A stretch of DNA of 64,000 nucleotides from an uncultured Muribaculaceae bacterium (GTDB taxonomy: Bacteria > Bacteroidota > Bacteroidia > Bacteroidales > Muribaculaceae), in the NCBI GenBank assembly GCA_910586995.1, contig CAJUKZ010000009.1, positions 1 through 64,000 of the forward strand, given 5' to 3'. The notes beneath the pieces were generated by a model, which was not told where the DNA came from, ran no database searches, and worked only from the letters and a program-made list of their open reading frames with translations. The translations under genes and the position numbers were made by a program. Shown here piece by piece: positions 16,261-25,196 of this stretch (the stretch's first letter is position 1; every line of letters starts with the position of its first letter).

Positions 16261-16533
16261 TTACTTCACCTCTTCCATGAATACCTTTGCGGGCTTGAAA
16301 GCGGGGATTTTGTGCTCAGGTATGATGATTGTCGTGTTCTTGGATATGTTGCGGGCTGTCTTTTCGGAACGAACCTTGATTATGAAGCTTCCGAATCCAC
16401 GCAGATATACGTTGTTGCCATTTGCGAGAGATTCTTTCACTACTTCCATGAACTTCTCGATGGTTTCGACAACATTAGCTTTGTCAATGCCGGTTGTCTT
16501 GGCAATTTCGTTTACGATGTCGGCTTTAGTCAT
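16261..16533 (-). CDS. HU/IHF family DNA-binding protein
   Basis: A 90-residue nucleoid protein that binds and bends DNA as a dimer. It matches the HU fold along its whole length. The N-terminal helices are MTKADIVNEIAKTTGIDKANV, the core is VYLRGFGSF, and the DNA-binding arm lies at about 55-75, with RNISKNTTIIIPEHKIPAFKP. The HU-type motif GFGSF and C-terminal FKPAK are present. The upstream -7 region is imperfect (GATATTTG on the minus strand near 16660). It is probably the head of the HU, 29-residue protein and rng run. Confidence 0.93.
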   Translation of the reverse strand: MTKADIVNEIAKTTGIDKANVVETIEKFMEVVKESLANGNNVYLRGFGSFIIKVRSEKTARNISKNTTIIIPEHKIPAFKPAKVFMEEVK

Positions 16534-16989
16534 TGTTGTTTCTTTTTAGTGTTTATGATGGTTTATGCGATATCCGGAAGGGATGGCCATTAATGGCCAA
16601 GAGTCAATTGGTCAGCAAGTTAAAGCCCCCGTTGCCGGAGGCATTGATTTTTGACAGTGCAAATATCGTAACTTTTTTTCAAATGTAGGCAATCTTTGCG
16701 TAAAAAAATGACTATGACTATCAATATTTTAAGTGTGAAAGCGTCCGTTACGACCGCCGGAAGGCGGCTTGCGTGGCGGAAATGCATGCCTTGTTATGGA
16801 TTATTAACGCGAGGTGTGGAAGTTTATACCAAAAGTTATCCTTTTTTGGAAATCCAATCTTTGGCTAAAATTCTTAACTTTGCACCGTTTTTTAGTGTGG
16901 TGTGCCACATTTATAAATATGCGCGCAGGAAGATGCGTGCTTTCAATATTGCAATATACAGAAATTCAAGAATATATATTATTATTACG
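16534..16989. other. Divergent control region between HU and the efflux operon
   Basis: 456 bp without a gene. It holds a CCGCC-GGAA-GGCGG hairpin (16754-16767), a -7 octamer TAACTTTG at 16875-16882 for the efflux operon, and a palindrome TGTGG-TGTG-CCACA (16896-16909) just past the predicted start. In-frame upstream starts for the adaptor gene (16696) lie before the promoter. Confidence 0.55.
16875..16882 (+). promoter_or_regulatory. -7 element of the RND efflux operon
   Basis: TAACTTTG matches TAnnTTTG. TTTG sequences upstream at 16845 and 16860 are not at standard spacing. The predicted start near 16889 places the 14-bp palindrome at 16896-16909 in the first transcribed bases, where a repressor could bind. 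The operator idea is inference. Confidence 0.45.
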
Positions 16990-18147
16990 ATGAGAAGCAG
17001 ATTTAACCGTATTGCTACCACCGCATTTGCCACCGTGACACTTATGGCAACAGTAGCATCTTGTTCAAAGAAGTCGGACGGACAGGCCGCTCCGCAAGCG
17101 CCCTCAGTCGCGACTATTGTCGTTGAGCCGACTACCAGCGATCTTTCAACCTCTTACCCGGCAACTATAAAGGGCAAGACAGATATAGATATCCGTCCGC
17201 AGGTGACAGGTTTTATCACCAAGGTACATGTGGACGAGGGCGACCGTGTGCGCAAGGGGCAGACATTGTTCACTCTGGATCAGGTGCAGTTTGAGGCTGC
17301 TGTCAATCAGGCGTTGGCATCAGTGGAAGTTGCCCGGACGGCAGTGGAGACAAGCCAGCTGACAGTGGACAACAAGCGTCGTCTGCTCGACAAGAACATC
17401 ATCAGCGAGTATGAGTATCAGATGGCAGCCAACGCCCTGGCGCAGGCCAAGTCGCAGTTAGCACAGGCCAACGCTCAGCTTGTGAATGCCCGCAAGAATC
17501 TGGCTTATACGGTAGTCACCGCTCCATCCGACGGTGTAGTAGGTTCTATTCCCAACCGAGAGGGCTCGCTTGCTTCGCCGTCGTCGGCACAGCCTCTGAC
17601 AACGATCAGCGATAACTCCAAGGTCTATGCATATTTCTCACTCAACGAGAAAGATATACTTGACATTACCGACGGTGGAGCATATAGCCTCAGCGAGCGC
17701 ATCGGCAACATGCCTGCTGTCTCTCTCCGTCTGGCCGACGGCACTGTATATCCCATCGAGGGTAAGGTGGCTACTGTGTCGGGTGTGATAGACGCTTCGA
17801 CAGGAGCAGCCAGTGTGCGTGCCCTTTTCGACAATCCTTCCGGTCTGCTGCGCAGTGGATCTACCGGATCTGTCGTTATCCCCACACGTGCCGACTCGGC
17901 TCTGATCGTGCCCCAGAAAGCCACATTCGAGGTGCAGGATCTGCGTTATGTATATGTAGTTGATGATTCGTTGCGCACACATCAGACACGTATCCAGGTG
18001 CTTGACATCAACGACGGCAAGAATTTCGTTGTTACCGGCGGCCTTAATCCCGGCGACCGTGTGGTTGTGGAAGGTGTAGGCACGAAGGTGCGCGACAATA
18101 TGGTCATCCAACTTGCACAGGCTGCTCCTGCAGCGGAAGCAAAATGA
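16990..18147 (+). CDS. RND efflux periplasmic adaptor lipoprotein (AcrA/MexA type)
   Basis: A 385-residue membrane-fusion protein bridging the RND pump and outer membrane channel. The start at 16990 gives a lipoprotein signal with Cys25 (TVASC). A barrel-sandwich/lipoyl half with KVHVDEGDRVRKGQTLF lies at about 77-93. The alpha-hairpin of about 105-170 is rich in Ala, Gln and Asn. The second lipoyl half (about 175-205) has APSDGVVGSI, and beta-barrel and membrane-proximal domains follow. It is the first gene of a pump operon and lies 73 bp before the RND gene. No TetR-type regulator is adjacent. Confidence 0.93.
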   Translation: MRSRFNRIATTAFATVTLMATVASCSKKSDGQAAPQAPSVATIVVEPTTSDLSTSYPATIKGKTDIDIRPQVTGFITKVHVDEGDRVRKGQTLFTLDQVQFEAAVNQALASVEVARTAVETSQLTVDNKRRLLDKNIISEYEYQMAANALAQAKSQLAQANAQLVNARKNLAYTVVTAPSDGVVGSIPNREGSLASPSSAQPLTTISDNSKVYAYFSLNEKDILDITDGGAYSLSERIGNMPAVSLRLADGTVYPIEGKVATVSGVIDASTGAASVRALFDNPSGLLRSGSTGSVVIPTRADSALIVPQKATFEVQDLRYVYVVDDSLRTHQTRIQVLDINDGKNFVVTGGLNPGDRVVVEGVGTKVRDNMVIQLAQAAPAAEAK

Positions 18148-18220
18148 TCGGTGTCCGCCGCGTTTTTTCACAGCAAGAAATCTCCCAACGAATCATAGAA
18201 TTCACCACAATATTAAATAA

Positions 18221-21200
18221 ATGAAATTAGACACGTTTATTAACCGTCCGGTGCTATCGACGGTTATATCAATATTTATCGTGCTGCTGGGTATAATCGG
18301 CCTGCTTTCGCTGCCGGTGACTCAGTTCCCTGATATCGCGCCGCCTACGATCCAGGTGTCCACCACCTATACAGGTGCGGATGCCCAGGCTGTGCTTAAC
18401 TCTGTGATCGCTCCTCTTGAGGAATCGATCAATGGAGCACAGGGCATGACATACATGGAGTCTACCGCAACCAATACAGGTTCGGCTACTATCAACGTTT
18501 ACTTCGAGCAGGGCTTCGATCCCGACATGGCTGCTGTCGATGTGCAGAACCGTGTGGCCAAGGCCCAGAACCTGCTGCCTGCCGAGGTGACGCAGGTGGG
18601 TGTGATCACCCAGAAGCGCCAGACCTCAATGCTCGTGGGTATCTCCCTTGCTGATCCTACAGGACAGTATACAGAGGAATTCCTTGAGAATTATATGAAG
18701 ATCAACATCATCCCGGAACTCCAGCGTATCTCCGGTGTGGGTGATGTTATGGTCATGGGTGCTGACTATTCGATGCGAGTGTGGCTCAAGCCTGATGTAA
18801 TGGCACAGTATGGTCTGATGCCTACCGATGTGGCTGCGGCACTTGCCGAGCAGAACCTCGAGGCTGCTCCCGGTGCTTTCGGCGAACAGGGCGACCAATC
18901 GTTCCAGTACACTATCAAATACCGCGGACGTCTGTCCACTCCCGAGGAGTTCGGCAACATTGTGGTGCGTGCATCGTCGAACGGCGAGGTGCTCTACCTT
19001 AAAGATGTGGCTGAGCTTGAGCTTGGCCGTGTGACATACGGATTCCACTCGACATACAACGGCAACCAGTCGGTGATGTGTATTGTGTTCCAGACACCGG
19101 GATCAAATGCAACCACTATTATCAACGACTGTCTTGCATTCGTTGATGAAGTGAAGAAGGATCTGCCCGCAGGTCTGGAGATCTTCGTCCCGATGAACAA
19201 CAACGACTTCCTCTATGCCTCGATACATGAGGTTATCAAGACGCTCATCGAGGCGTTCCTGCTCGTGTTTGTGGTGGTATACATCTTCCTTCAGGACATA
19301 CGATCGACTATCATTCCTTCTGTAGCCATTCCTGTGGCTCTTGTGGGTACATTCTTCGTGATGAAGCTTATCGGCTTCTCTGTGAACCTTATCACACTCT
19401 CGGCGCTTGTGCTCGCGATTGCGATTGTGGTGGACGACGCGATTGTGGTGGTCGAGGCGGTGCATGCCAAGCTCGACGTGGGCTACAAGTCGTCGCGCCG
19501 CGCTTCGATCGACGCCATGAACGAGATCGCCGGTGCGCTTATATCCATCACCCTTGTGATGATGCTTGTGTTCATCCCTGTGAGCTTCATGTCGGGAACT
19601 TCGGGTGTGTTCTACCGTCAGTTCGGTCTTACTATGGCCATTGCTATTTTCTTCTCTGCTGTGAACGCGCTTACGCTTTCTCCGGCTCTGTGTGCTGTCT
19701 TCCTCAAGCCTCACACCGACGAGCATGGCAAGAAGAAGACGTTTGTGCAGCGATTCCACGAAGGCTTCAACACCGGTTATGACCACTTGCTCGGTCGCTA
19801 CCGCAAGCTTGTGAGCTTCTTTGTGAAGGCCAAGGCTCTGAGCTTCGGTATAGTAGGCGTGTCTATCGCCGTGCTTGTATGGCTTATGAGCACTACGCCT
19901 ACAGACCTTGTGCCATCGGAGGACACCGGAACGATCTTCGTGATGGTGAACCTGCCTCCTGGTTCGTCGCAGGAGCGTACGGGCGAGGTGCTGCACGAAG
20001 TGGATTCTCTGATCTCTACCATACCTGCTGTGGAAGGACGCCAGATGATCAACGGATATTCGTTCATCGCCGGACAGGGTGCTACCTATGGTACGTTCAT
20101 CGTGCGATTGAAGCATTGGGACGAGCGTAAGGAAGACCATGAAAGCTCGGATGCTATCATCGGTCAACTGTATGCCCTCACATCGCAGGTCAAGGACGGA
20201 ACAGTGGTTGTGTTCGCTCCGCCTATGATTACCGGTTACTCAGTGACCAACGGTTTTGAAATCAAGATGCAGGACAAGACCGGTGGAGACATCAACCAGT
20301 TCTTCGCAGTGGTGCAGGGCTTCCTGGCCCAGTTGAACGCCCAGCCTGAGATCCAGATGGCCTACACGACGTTCAACCCCACATTCCCACAGTATATGCT
20401 CGACGTGGATGTGGCCAAGGCAAAGCAGGCCGGAATCTCCCCCACGACCATATTGACTACCCTGCAGGGATATTATGGCGGTATGTATGTGTCGAACTTC
20501 AACCGTTTCGGTAAGATCTACCGTGTGATGATGCAGGCCAATCCCGAGAGCCGTGTTTCTCCCGAGACACTAAATGCCATCAAGGTGCGAAACGGCAACG
20601 AGATGGCGCCGATCGCCAATTTCGTGAAGCTATCGCGTGTCTATGGCCCTGACCTTCTGAACCGATTCAACATGTTCCAGAGTATATCGGTCAACGGCCA
20701 GCCCGCACCGGGTTATTCTTCCGGTGACGCACTTGCCGCCATTCGCCGCGTAGCAGCCGAGACACTCCCCCAGGGCTACGGCTATGACTTCTCCGGTATG
20801 ACACGCGAACAGGCCGGTTCGTCCGGTTCGGGTACTGCCGTTATCTTCGGTCTGTGTCTGCTGTTCGTCTATCTTCTGCTTTCTGCCCAGTATGAGAGCT
20901 ATTCGCTGCCTTGGGCTGTGATCCTGTCGATACCATTCGGTCTTATGGGTTCGTTTATCTTCGCCAAGATGAGCGATATTTCCAATAACATCTATCTGCA
21001 GATCGCCCTGATCATGCTCATCGGTCTGTTGGCCAAGAATGCGATCCTTATTGTGGAATTCGCGCTCGACCGTCGCAAGACCGGTATGAGCATCGTGAAT
21101 GCGGCCATTTCGGGAGCTACCGCGCGTCTGCGTCCTATCCTCATGACCTCGCTCGCCTTGATCATCGGTCTTCTGCCTCTGATGCTGGCCCACGGTGTAG

Positions 21201-21403
21201 GTGCTAACGGAAACCGTGCTCTCGGAACAGGTTCGATCGGCGGCATGCTCATCGGCATGGTGCTACAGGTGCTTATCGTGCCTGCGCTGTTCGTAGTGTT
21301 CCAGACCATTCAGGAGCGTATATCGCCTCTGCAGTGGAAGGACACCAACAATGCCGGTATCGAGAGTGAGATCGAGCAGTATTCTGTAAAAAATCCAAAG
21401 TAA
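18221..21403 (+). CDS. RND multidrug efflux transporter (AcrB/MexB, HAE-1 type)
   Basis: A 1060-residue inner membrane proton-driven exporter of hydrophobic compounds. The N-terminus MKLDTFINRPVLSTVISIFI is typical of HAE-1 pumps. The proton-relay aspartates of TM4 are present at 405-406 (AIVVDDAIVVVEAV), and the relay lysine is in LLAKNAILIVEF of TM10. Two large periplasmic loops and 12 TM helices fit the family length. It is encoded between adaptor and outer membrane factor in the usual order. The substrate range cannot be read from the sequence. Confidence 0.96.
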   Translation: MKLDTFINRPVLSTVISIFIVLLGIIGLLSLPVTQFPDIAPPTIQVSTTYTGADAQAVLNSVIAPLEESINGAQGMTYMESTATNTGSATINVYFEQGFDPDMAAVDVQNRVAKAQNLLPAEVTQVGVITQKRQTSMLVGISLADPTGQYTEEFLENYMKINIIPELQRISGVGDVMVMGADYSMRVWLKPDVMAQYGLMPTDVAAALAEQNLEAAPGAFGEQGDQSFQYTIKYRGRLSTPEEFGNIVVRASSNGEVLYLKDVAELELGRVTYGFHSTYNGNQSVMCIVFQTPGSNATTIINDCLAFVDEVKKDLPAGLEIFVPMNNNDFLYASIHEVIKTLIEAFLLVFVVVYIFLQDIRSTIIPSVAIPVALVGTFFVMKLIGFSVNLITLSALVLAIAIVVDDAIVVVEAVHAKLDVGYKSSRRASIDAMNEIAGALISITLVMMLVFIPVSFMSGTSGVFYRQFGLTMAIAIFFSAVNALTLSPALCAVFLKPHTDEHGKKKTFVQRFHEGFNTGYDHLLGRYRKLVSFFVKAKALSFGIVGVSIAVLVWLMSTTPTDLVPSEDTGTIFVMVNLPPGSSQERTGEVLHEVDSLISTIPAVEGRQMINGYSFIAGQGATYGTFIVRLKHWDERKEDHESSDAIIGQLYALTSQVKDGTVVVFAPPMITGYSVTNGFEIKMQDKTGGDINQFFAVVQGFLAQLNAQPEIQMAYTTFNPTFPQYMLDVDVAKAKQAGISPTTILTTLQGYYGGMYVSNFNRFGKIYRVMMQANPESRVSPETLNAIKVRNGNEMAPIANFVKLSRVYGPDLLNRFNMFQSISVNGQPAPGYSSGDALAAIRRVAAETLPQGYGYDFSGMTREQAGSSGSGTAVIFGLCLLFVYLLLSAQYESYSLPWAVILSIPFGLMGSFIFAKMSDISNNIYLQIALIMLIGLLAKNAILIVEFALDRRKTGMSIVNAAISGATARLRPILMTSLALIIGLLPLMLAHGVGANGNRALGTGSIGGMLIGMVLQVLIVPALFVVFQTIQERISPLQWKDTNNAGIESEIEQYSVKNPK

Positions 21404-21429
21404 TCCCTGCAAAGACATCATAATCATAT

Positions 21430-22806
21430 ATGAATTCCAAAATAATGATAGCAGCAGGTGTTGCAGTTGCCCTCTCGATGGGCAGCTGCAACATCTACAA
21501 AAAATATGAGACGCCTCAGTCGTCGGCACTCACCAAGGAATATGCCGAGGCCAAGGCAACAGAGGTCGATTCAATGGCTTTCGGAAATCTCGGATGGGAG
21601 GAGGTCTTCACCGATCCGGTGCTCGCCGGCCTTATCCGTCAGGCGCTTGACAACAATGTGAACCTGCGCAACGCCCAGCTTAATGTCGAGATTGCCAACG
21701 CGCAACTCCGCGGTGCGCGTCTGAGCTACCTGCCTTCGTTGGTGTTCGCGCCTAATGGCGCCGGTGTTTCGTACCAGAAGTCGGCTCTTTCGTGGACTTA
21801 CCAACTGCCGTTGCAGCTGAGTTGGGAAATCGACATCTTCGGTAAGCTTCTCAATACCAAGCGCTCGGCTCAGGCCGCTGTGCTTCAGAGCAAGGCTTAC
21901 GCGCAGGCAGTGCGATCGCAGATCATATGCGGTGTGGCCAATACCTACTATGCAATGTCGTCGCTTGAAGCGCAACTTGATCTTATGACCACCACCTCGA
22001 AGCTGTGGCATGAGACCGTTGATGTGATGGCCGACCTCAAGGAAGCCGGTCGACTCACAGAAGCGGCTGTGGTACAGAGCCGTGCCAACTATTACAGTAT
22101 CATGGCCTCGATCACAGACATCCGTACGTCGCTCGATGAGTTGAACAACACTATGTCGCTGCTGCTCAACGTAGCACCACGCACGTGGGAGATTCCTTCG
22201 ACAGTGACACTCGAGGCTCCTGCTATAGTGCGCGACGGTGTGCCTATGCGCGAACTTGCCGCACGTCCTGATGTGGCGGCAGCCGAGCAGAGTCTGGCCG
22301 TGGCCTACTATGCTACCAATTCGGCCCGCGCGTCGTTCTATCCCGGACTGAATATCACTGCGGCGGGAGGTTTCACCAATCTGCTCGGTTCGGCAGTGCT
22401 CAACCCCGGCGACTGGTTCCTTCAGCTTGCAGGGTCGCTGACAGCACCACTTTTCATGCGTGGCCAGAATATAGCCCGCCTCCAGGCCGCCAAGGCACAG
22501 CAGCGTCAGGCACTCAATAATTTCGAGTATGCCATTCTCAATGCTGCGGCTGAGGTTAGCGATGCCCTCACAGTGTACGAGAATTCGTCGGAGAAGGCAG
22601 GATATGTCGACATTCAGGTCGATAATCTTGAGAAGTCTGTCGAATACACTACCGAACTTCTGAAATTCAATGGAAGCACTACATACCTTGAAGTGCTTAC
22701 AGCCCAGCAGTCTCTCCTTCAGGCACAGATACAGCAGATCAGCACACGCCTTTCGCGCGCTCAGTCTGTGATCTCGCTCTACCAGTCGCTCGGAGGCGGA
22801 CGATAA
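21430..22806 (+). CDS. Outer membrane efflux lipoprotein (OprM/NodT family, TolC-like)
   Basis: A 458-residue outer membrane channel subunit. A lipoprotein signal places the anchor at Cys20 (SMGSC). Two internally related helical OEP repeats follow, at about 60-245 and 265-455, with typical features such as LSWEIDIFGKLLNTKRSA and YEEV-like helices. It starts 26 bp after the pump gene and completes the tripartite system. An LpxA-like gene follows after 19 bp, so it is probably on the same mRNA. Confidence 0.94.
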   Translation: MNSKIMIAAGVAVALSMGSCNIYKKYETPQSSALTKEYAEAKATEVDSMAFGNLGWEEVFTDPVLAGLIRQALDNNVNLRNAQLNVEIANAQLRGARLSYLPSLVFAPNGAGVSYQKSALSWTYQLPLQLSWEIDIFGKLLNTKRSAQAAVLQSKAYAQAVRSQIICGVANTYYAMSSLEAQLDLMTTTSKLWHETVDVMADLKEAGRLTEAAVVQSRANYYSIMASITDIRTSLDELNNTMSLLLNVAPRTWEIPSTVTLEAPAIVRDGVPMRELAARPDVAAAEQSLAVAYYATNSARASFYPGLNITAAGGFTNLLGSAVLNPGDWFLQLAGSLTAPLFMRGQNIARLQAAKAQQRQALNNFEYAILNAAAEVSDALTVYENSSEKAGYVDIQVDNLEKSVEYTTELLKFNGSTTYLEVLTAQQSLLQAQIQQISTRLSRAQSVISLYQSLGGGR

Positions 22807-22825
22807 TACTTTAAATCTTACCATT

Positions 22826-23614
22826 ATGATAAGTCCATTATCCCATGTCGACCCCTCTGCCAAGATTGGCAAGGATGTCACAATCCATCCGTTCGCATAC
22901 ATTGACGCTGACGTAGAGATCGGCGATGGCTGCGAGATCAAGCCATACGCCAGCATCTTGTCCGGCACACGTATGGGGCGCAACAACAAAGTGTATCAGG
23001 GCGCAATCATCGGAGCAGATCCTCAGGACTTCCGTTGGAAAGGCGAGAAGACCTACTGCTATATCGGAGACAACAATGTGATACGCGAGAATGTGATCAT
23101 AAACCGCGGTATCAGTACTGCAGGCGGAACACGCATAGGCGATGGCTGCTTTGTATTTGCCGAGACTCATATCGGACATGATTCACATATCGTGGGGCGT
23201 TGTGTCCTTGGCAACGGTGTCAAGATCGCCGGTAACGTGATTGTGGACGAATGCACTATACTCTCGTCGGCAGCGATACTCCACGAGGGTGCTCATGTAG
23301 GCACATGGTGCATGGTCAAGGGTGGATGCCGTATCTCCGGCAACGTGCCTCCTTATGTGATTGTGGCCCACAATCCTGTGGCCTACTATGGAGTCAATGC
23401 CACAGTTATGCGCCACGACGGGGATTTCTCGGAGAGCGACATCGACGATGCAGCCAAGGCATACCGTCATATCTACCAGTGCTCGACAAGTGTTTTCAAT
23501 GCCCTACGCCGTATAGAGGAGGATATTCCGGATACGCCGCTTCGCCGCACTATCGTGGACTTTATACGCGGATGCGATCTCAAGCTTTGCGCTCTTCCTC
23601 AGATGCTTGACTGA
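22826..23614 (+). CDS. LpxA-like UDP-GlcNAc O-acyltransferase paralogue
   Basis: A 262-residue left-handed beta-helix acyltransferase. Hexapeptide repeats cover about 1-185 and a helical C-terminal domain follows. The expected reaction is acyl transfer from ACP to UDP-GlcNAc, the first step of lipid A synthesis. The catalytic-type His is kept in HIGHDSH, and ILHEG and NVPPYVIV align with E. coli AVHQF and DVPPYVIA. The His at E. coli position 144 appears as Asn (IAGNVIVDE). Canonical Bacteroidetes lpxA is normally next to an lpxC-fabZ fusion. This gene instead closes an efflux operon, so it may be a second, specialised enzyme. Family assignment is firm; exact substrate is not. Confidence 0.85.
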   Translation: MISPLSHVDPSAKIGKDVTIHPFAYIDADVEIGDGCEIKPYASILSGTRMGRNNKVYQGAIIGADPQDFRWKGEKTYCYIGDNNVIRENVIINRGISTAGGTRIGDGCFVFAETHIGHDSHIVGRCVLGNGVKIAGNVIVDECTILSSAAILHEGAHVGTWCMVKGGCRISGNVPPYVIVAHNPVAYYGVNATVMRHDGDFSESDIDDAAKAYRHIYQCSTSVFNALRRIEEDIPDTPLRRTIVDFIRGCDLKLCALPQMLD

Positions 23615-23633
23615 TTGATAATAAGTAAAAATG

Positions 23634-23696
23634 CCGCGGCAGACACAACTTCACCCCTGATAGGGTCTGAAGTGTGTCTGCCGCGGTTGTATTTTT
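23634..23696. terminator. Bidirectional terminator between the efflux operon and yqgE
   Basis: Near-perfect stem from CCGCGGCAGACACA (23634 onward) to TGTCTGCCGCGG (ending 23686), followed by TTGTATTTTT on plus and preceded by AAAAA, which serves minus. Confidence 0.8.
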
Positions 23697-23708
23697 GTAC
23701 AGGTATGA

Positions 23709-24368
23709 TCAGTTGCTTTGGAGATTCTGGGGATAGTAGAGCCAGTTGCGGTAGCGTGGTCCCATTGTGGCCAATATCTTGTGCCAATAGGCATCGTCAG
23801 ATCCGGTGATCACATCGTCGGGGCGTACGGCAATGTCTGCCACGGCCCATGAGCCTTTTTCAAGTTCGTCTTCAAGCTGTCCGCAACTCCATCCGGCATA
23901 TCCGATTATGAATCGGATCTTGCCTTCTGTAGGATAGCCCGAATTGATATAGCCAAGCACGTCTTCGAAGCTTCCGCCTGCATAGAGGCCGGGAGCGAAT
24001 TCGTCGCATGAACTGATGATGTCAGGACCGAGAGTGTGGATGTAGAACAATCTGTCGTTGGCCACAGGGCCTCCGAGATATACAGGAATGGACTCGGTGT
24101 GGCTGTTGCGCTCGACGCATGGCAGGATGTCGGGCATATGGTAGGCCGTAAGGTTGTTCAAGACCATGCCAAGCGCACCTTCGCGGGGTGAGAATTCCAC
24201 AAGGGCCACTACGGAGTGGTTGAAATAAGTTTCGTCCAGGAATGGCTCGGACACAAGCAGAGCACCTGCAAATGGGGCACGCTTTATAGTGTCGATGTTG
24301 AATATGTCGGTTCTGATGCGTTTCATGATCCCTTGTCCTTTGGTTGGTTTGACATCGTTTTGTAACAC
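23709..24368 (-). CDS. YqgE/AlgH family protein (UPF0301)
   Basis: A 219-residue cytoplasmic protein of the YqgE/AlgH family. Family features are GALLVSEPFL near the start, VALVEFSPREGALGMVLNN, VYLGGPV and FIIGYAGWSCGQLEDEL, with W near the C-terminus. The biochemical function of the family is not settled; AlgH was named from alginate regulation in Pseudomonas. An internal Met14 (24326) starts closer to the conserved region and may be the true start. It is transcribed away from the thiE-like gene. Confidence 0.9.
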   Translation of the reverse strand: MLQNDVKPTKGQGIMKRIRTDIFNIDTIKRAPFAGALLVSEPFLDETYFNHSVVALVEFSPREGALGMVLNNLTAYHMPDILPCVERNSHTESIPVYLGGPVANDRLFYIHTLGPDIISSCDEFAPGLYAGGSFEDVLGYINSGYPTEGKIRFIIGYAGWSCGQLEDELEKGSWAVADIAVRPDDVITGSDDAYWHKILATMGPRYRNWLYYPQNLQSN

Positions 24369-24400
24369 TTCTCTGTTTATATAACAAAGCTCGGGGCTAA

Positions 24401-24431
24401 TTTGTTATTGAGTGTAATAATTACTATCTTT
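24401..24431 (+). promoter_or_regulatory. Consensus promoter of the thiE-like operon
   Basis: TTTG (24401-24404), 19 bp, TATCTTTG (24424-24431). The predicted start near 24438 leaves a leader of about 160 nt before the ATG at 24598. The leader contains a small stem CGGGCA/TGTCCG (24555-24574). I find no TPP-riboswitch core. Confidence 0.75.
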
Positions 24432-24597
24432 GCTGAATAGAGGCAGGAGCTTTGCGTCACTTTCTGTCCGTCGTGTGCGGATGGTCTGCCGCGGGTGTCT
24501 GCCGGTCCGTAAGGTTGTTTATTCAATCTCTAAAAGTACGTATAATTTTTAAGACGGGCATTATAAAGTGTCCGCGTTATAAATAAAAGAAATAGAT

Positions 24598-25191
24598 ATG
24601 TTGCAATTTATCTGCGGACAAAGCGACCGCTATTCTCAGTCCGAGCTTGCCCAGATGGCTATCGAGGGAGGCTGTGTGTGGATACAACTCCGCATGCCGC
24701 AGGATGCCGATGCCGGTTATCTTCGTGATACAGGGGCCGATCTTGTGGCCATGTGTCGCGACGCGTCAGCATTTCTGATATTTGAGGATATGCCGGAGCA
24801 GGCGCGCGAGATGGGAGTACACGGTGTGCATATCACCCGTGGCGGCCTGGCCCGTGCGGTTGAGACCCGCGAGTTGCTTGGTCCTGAGGCTGTGGTCGGA
24901 GTAGAGCTTGCCACACTTGCCGATATTGATGCTGCGCAGCGGGCCGACATAGACTATGTGTCGCTTCCGGCTTCTATGGAGGTTGAGCGTTGCGCCGAAC
25001 TTATAGCGGCTGCACGTGCAGCCGGACTGACCATACCGGTTGTAGCTACCGGCGATATTTATCCTGAAGACGTGGAAGTGTTGCTTACGGCAGGATTCAG
25101 TGGTATCGCTGTGGGTAAGGCGATATCGGAAAGTAATGATCCCGTGTCTGCGACAGAGGAATTTCTTACGCTGCTCGGCAGAGCGGACTGA
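24598..25191 (+). CDS. Degenerate ThiE/TenI-like TIM-barrel protein
   Basis: 197 residues, clearly related to Bacteroidales thiamine-phosphate synthase through the opening MLQFI...RYSQ, MAIEGGCVWIQLRM, GVHGVHI and late GFSGIAVGKAI. Key ThiE residues are missing, however. The Asp-rich loop is FEDMP, the GxHLGxxD motif lacks its Asp (HITRGG), and the GP..T.TK pyrophosphate loop is shortened to LPASMEVE. The Arg of QLR is kept. Catalysis of the HMP-PP plus thiazole-phosphate coupling therefore looks unlikely, and a binding or regulatory role is possible. It is the first gene of an operon with a UPF0104 protein 5 bp downstream. Other thi genes are absent. Confidence 0.75.
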   Translation: MLQFICGQSDRYSQSELAQMAIEGGCVWIQLRMPQDADAGYLRDTGADLVAMCRDASAFLIFEDMPEQAREMGVHGVHITRGGLARAVETRELLGPEAVVGVELATLADIDAAQRADIDYVSLPASMEVERCAELIAAARAAGLTIPVVATGDIYPEDVEVLLTAGFSGIAVGKAISESNDPVSATEEFLTLLGRAD

Positions 25192-25196
25192 CGAGC

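Noticed and set aside
16696..16989. 98-codon extension of the efflux adaptor
   Set aside because: It lies upstream of the -7 element at 16875-16882. The start at 16990 gives a proper lipoprotein signal.
19103..20167. 354-codon frame antisense to the RND pump
   Set aside because: Shadow of a conserved coding region, with biased His/Arg content and no domain.
24438..24597. TPP riboswitch in the leader of the thiE-like gene
   Set aside because: The conserved CUGAGA and GAACCUGA cores of the thi box are absent.
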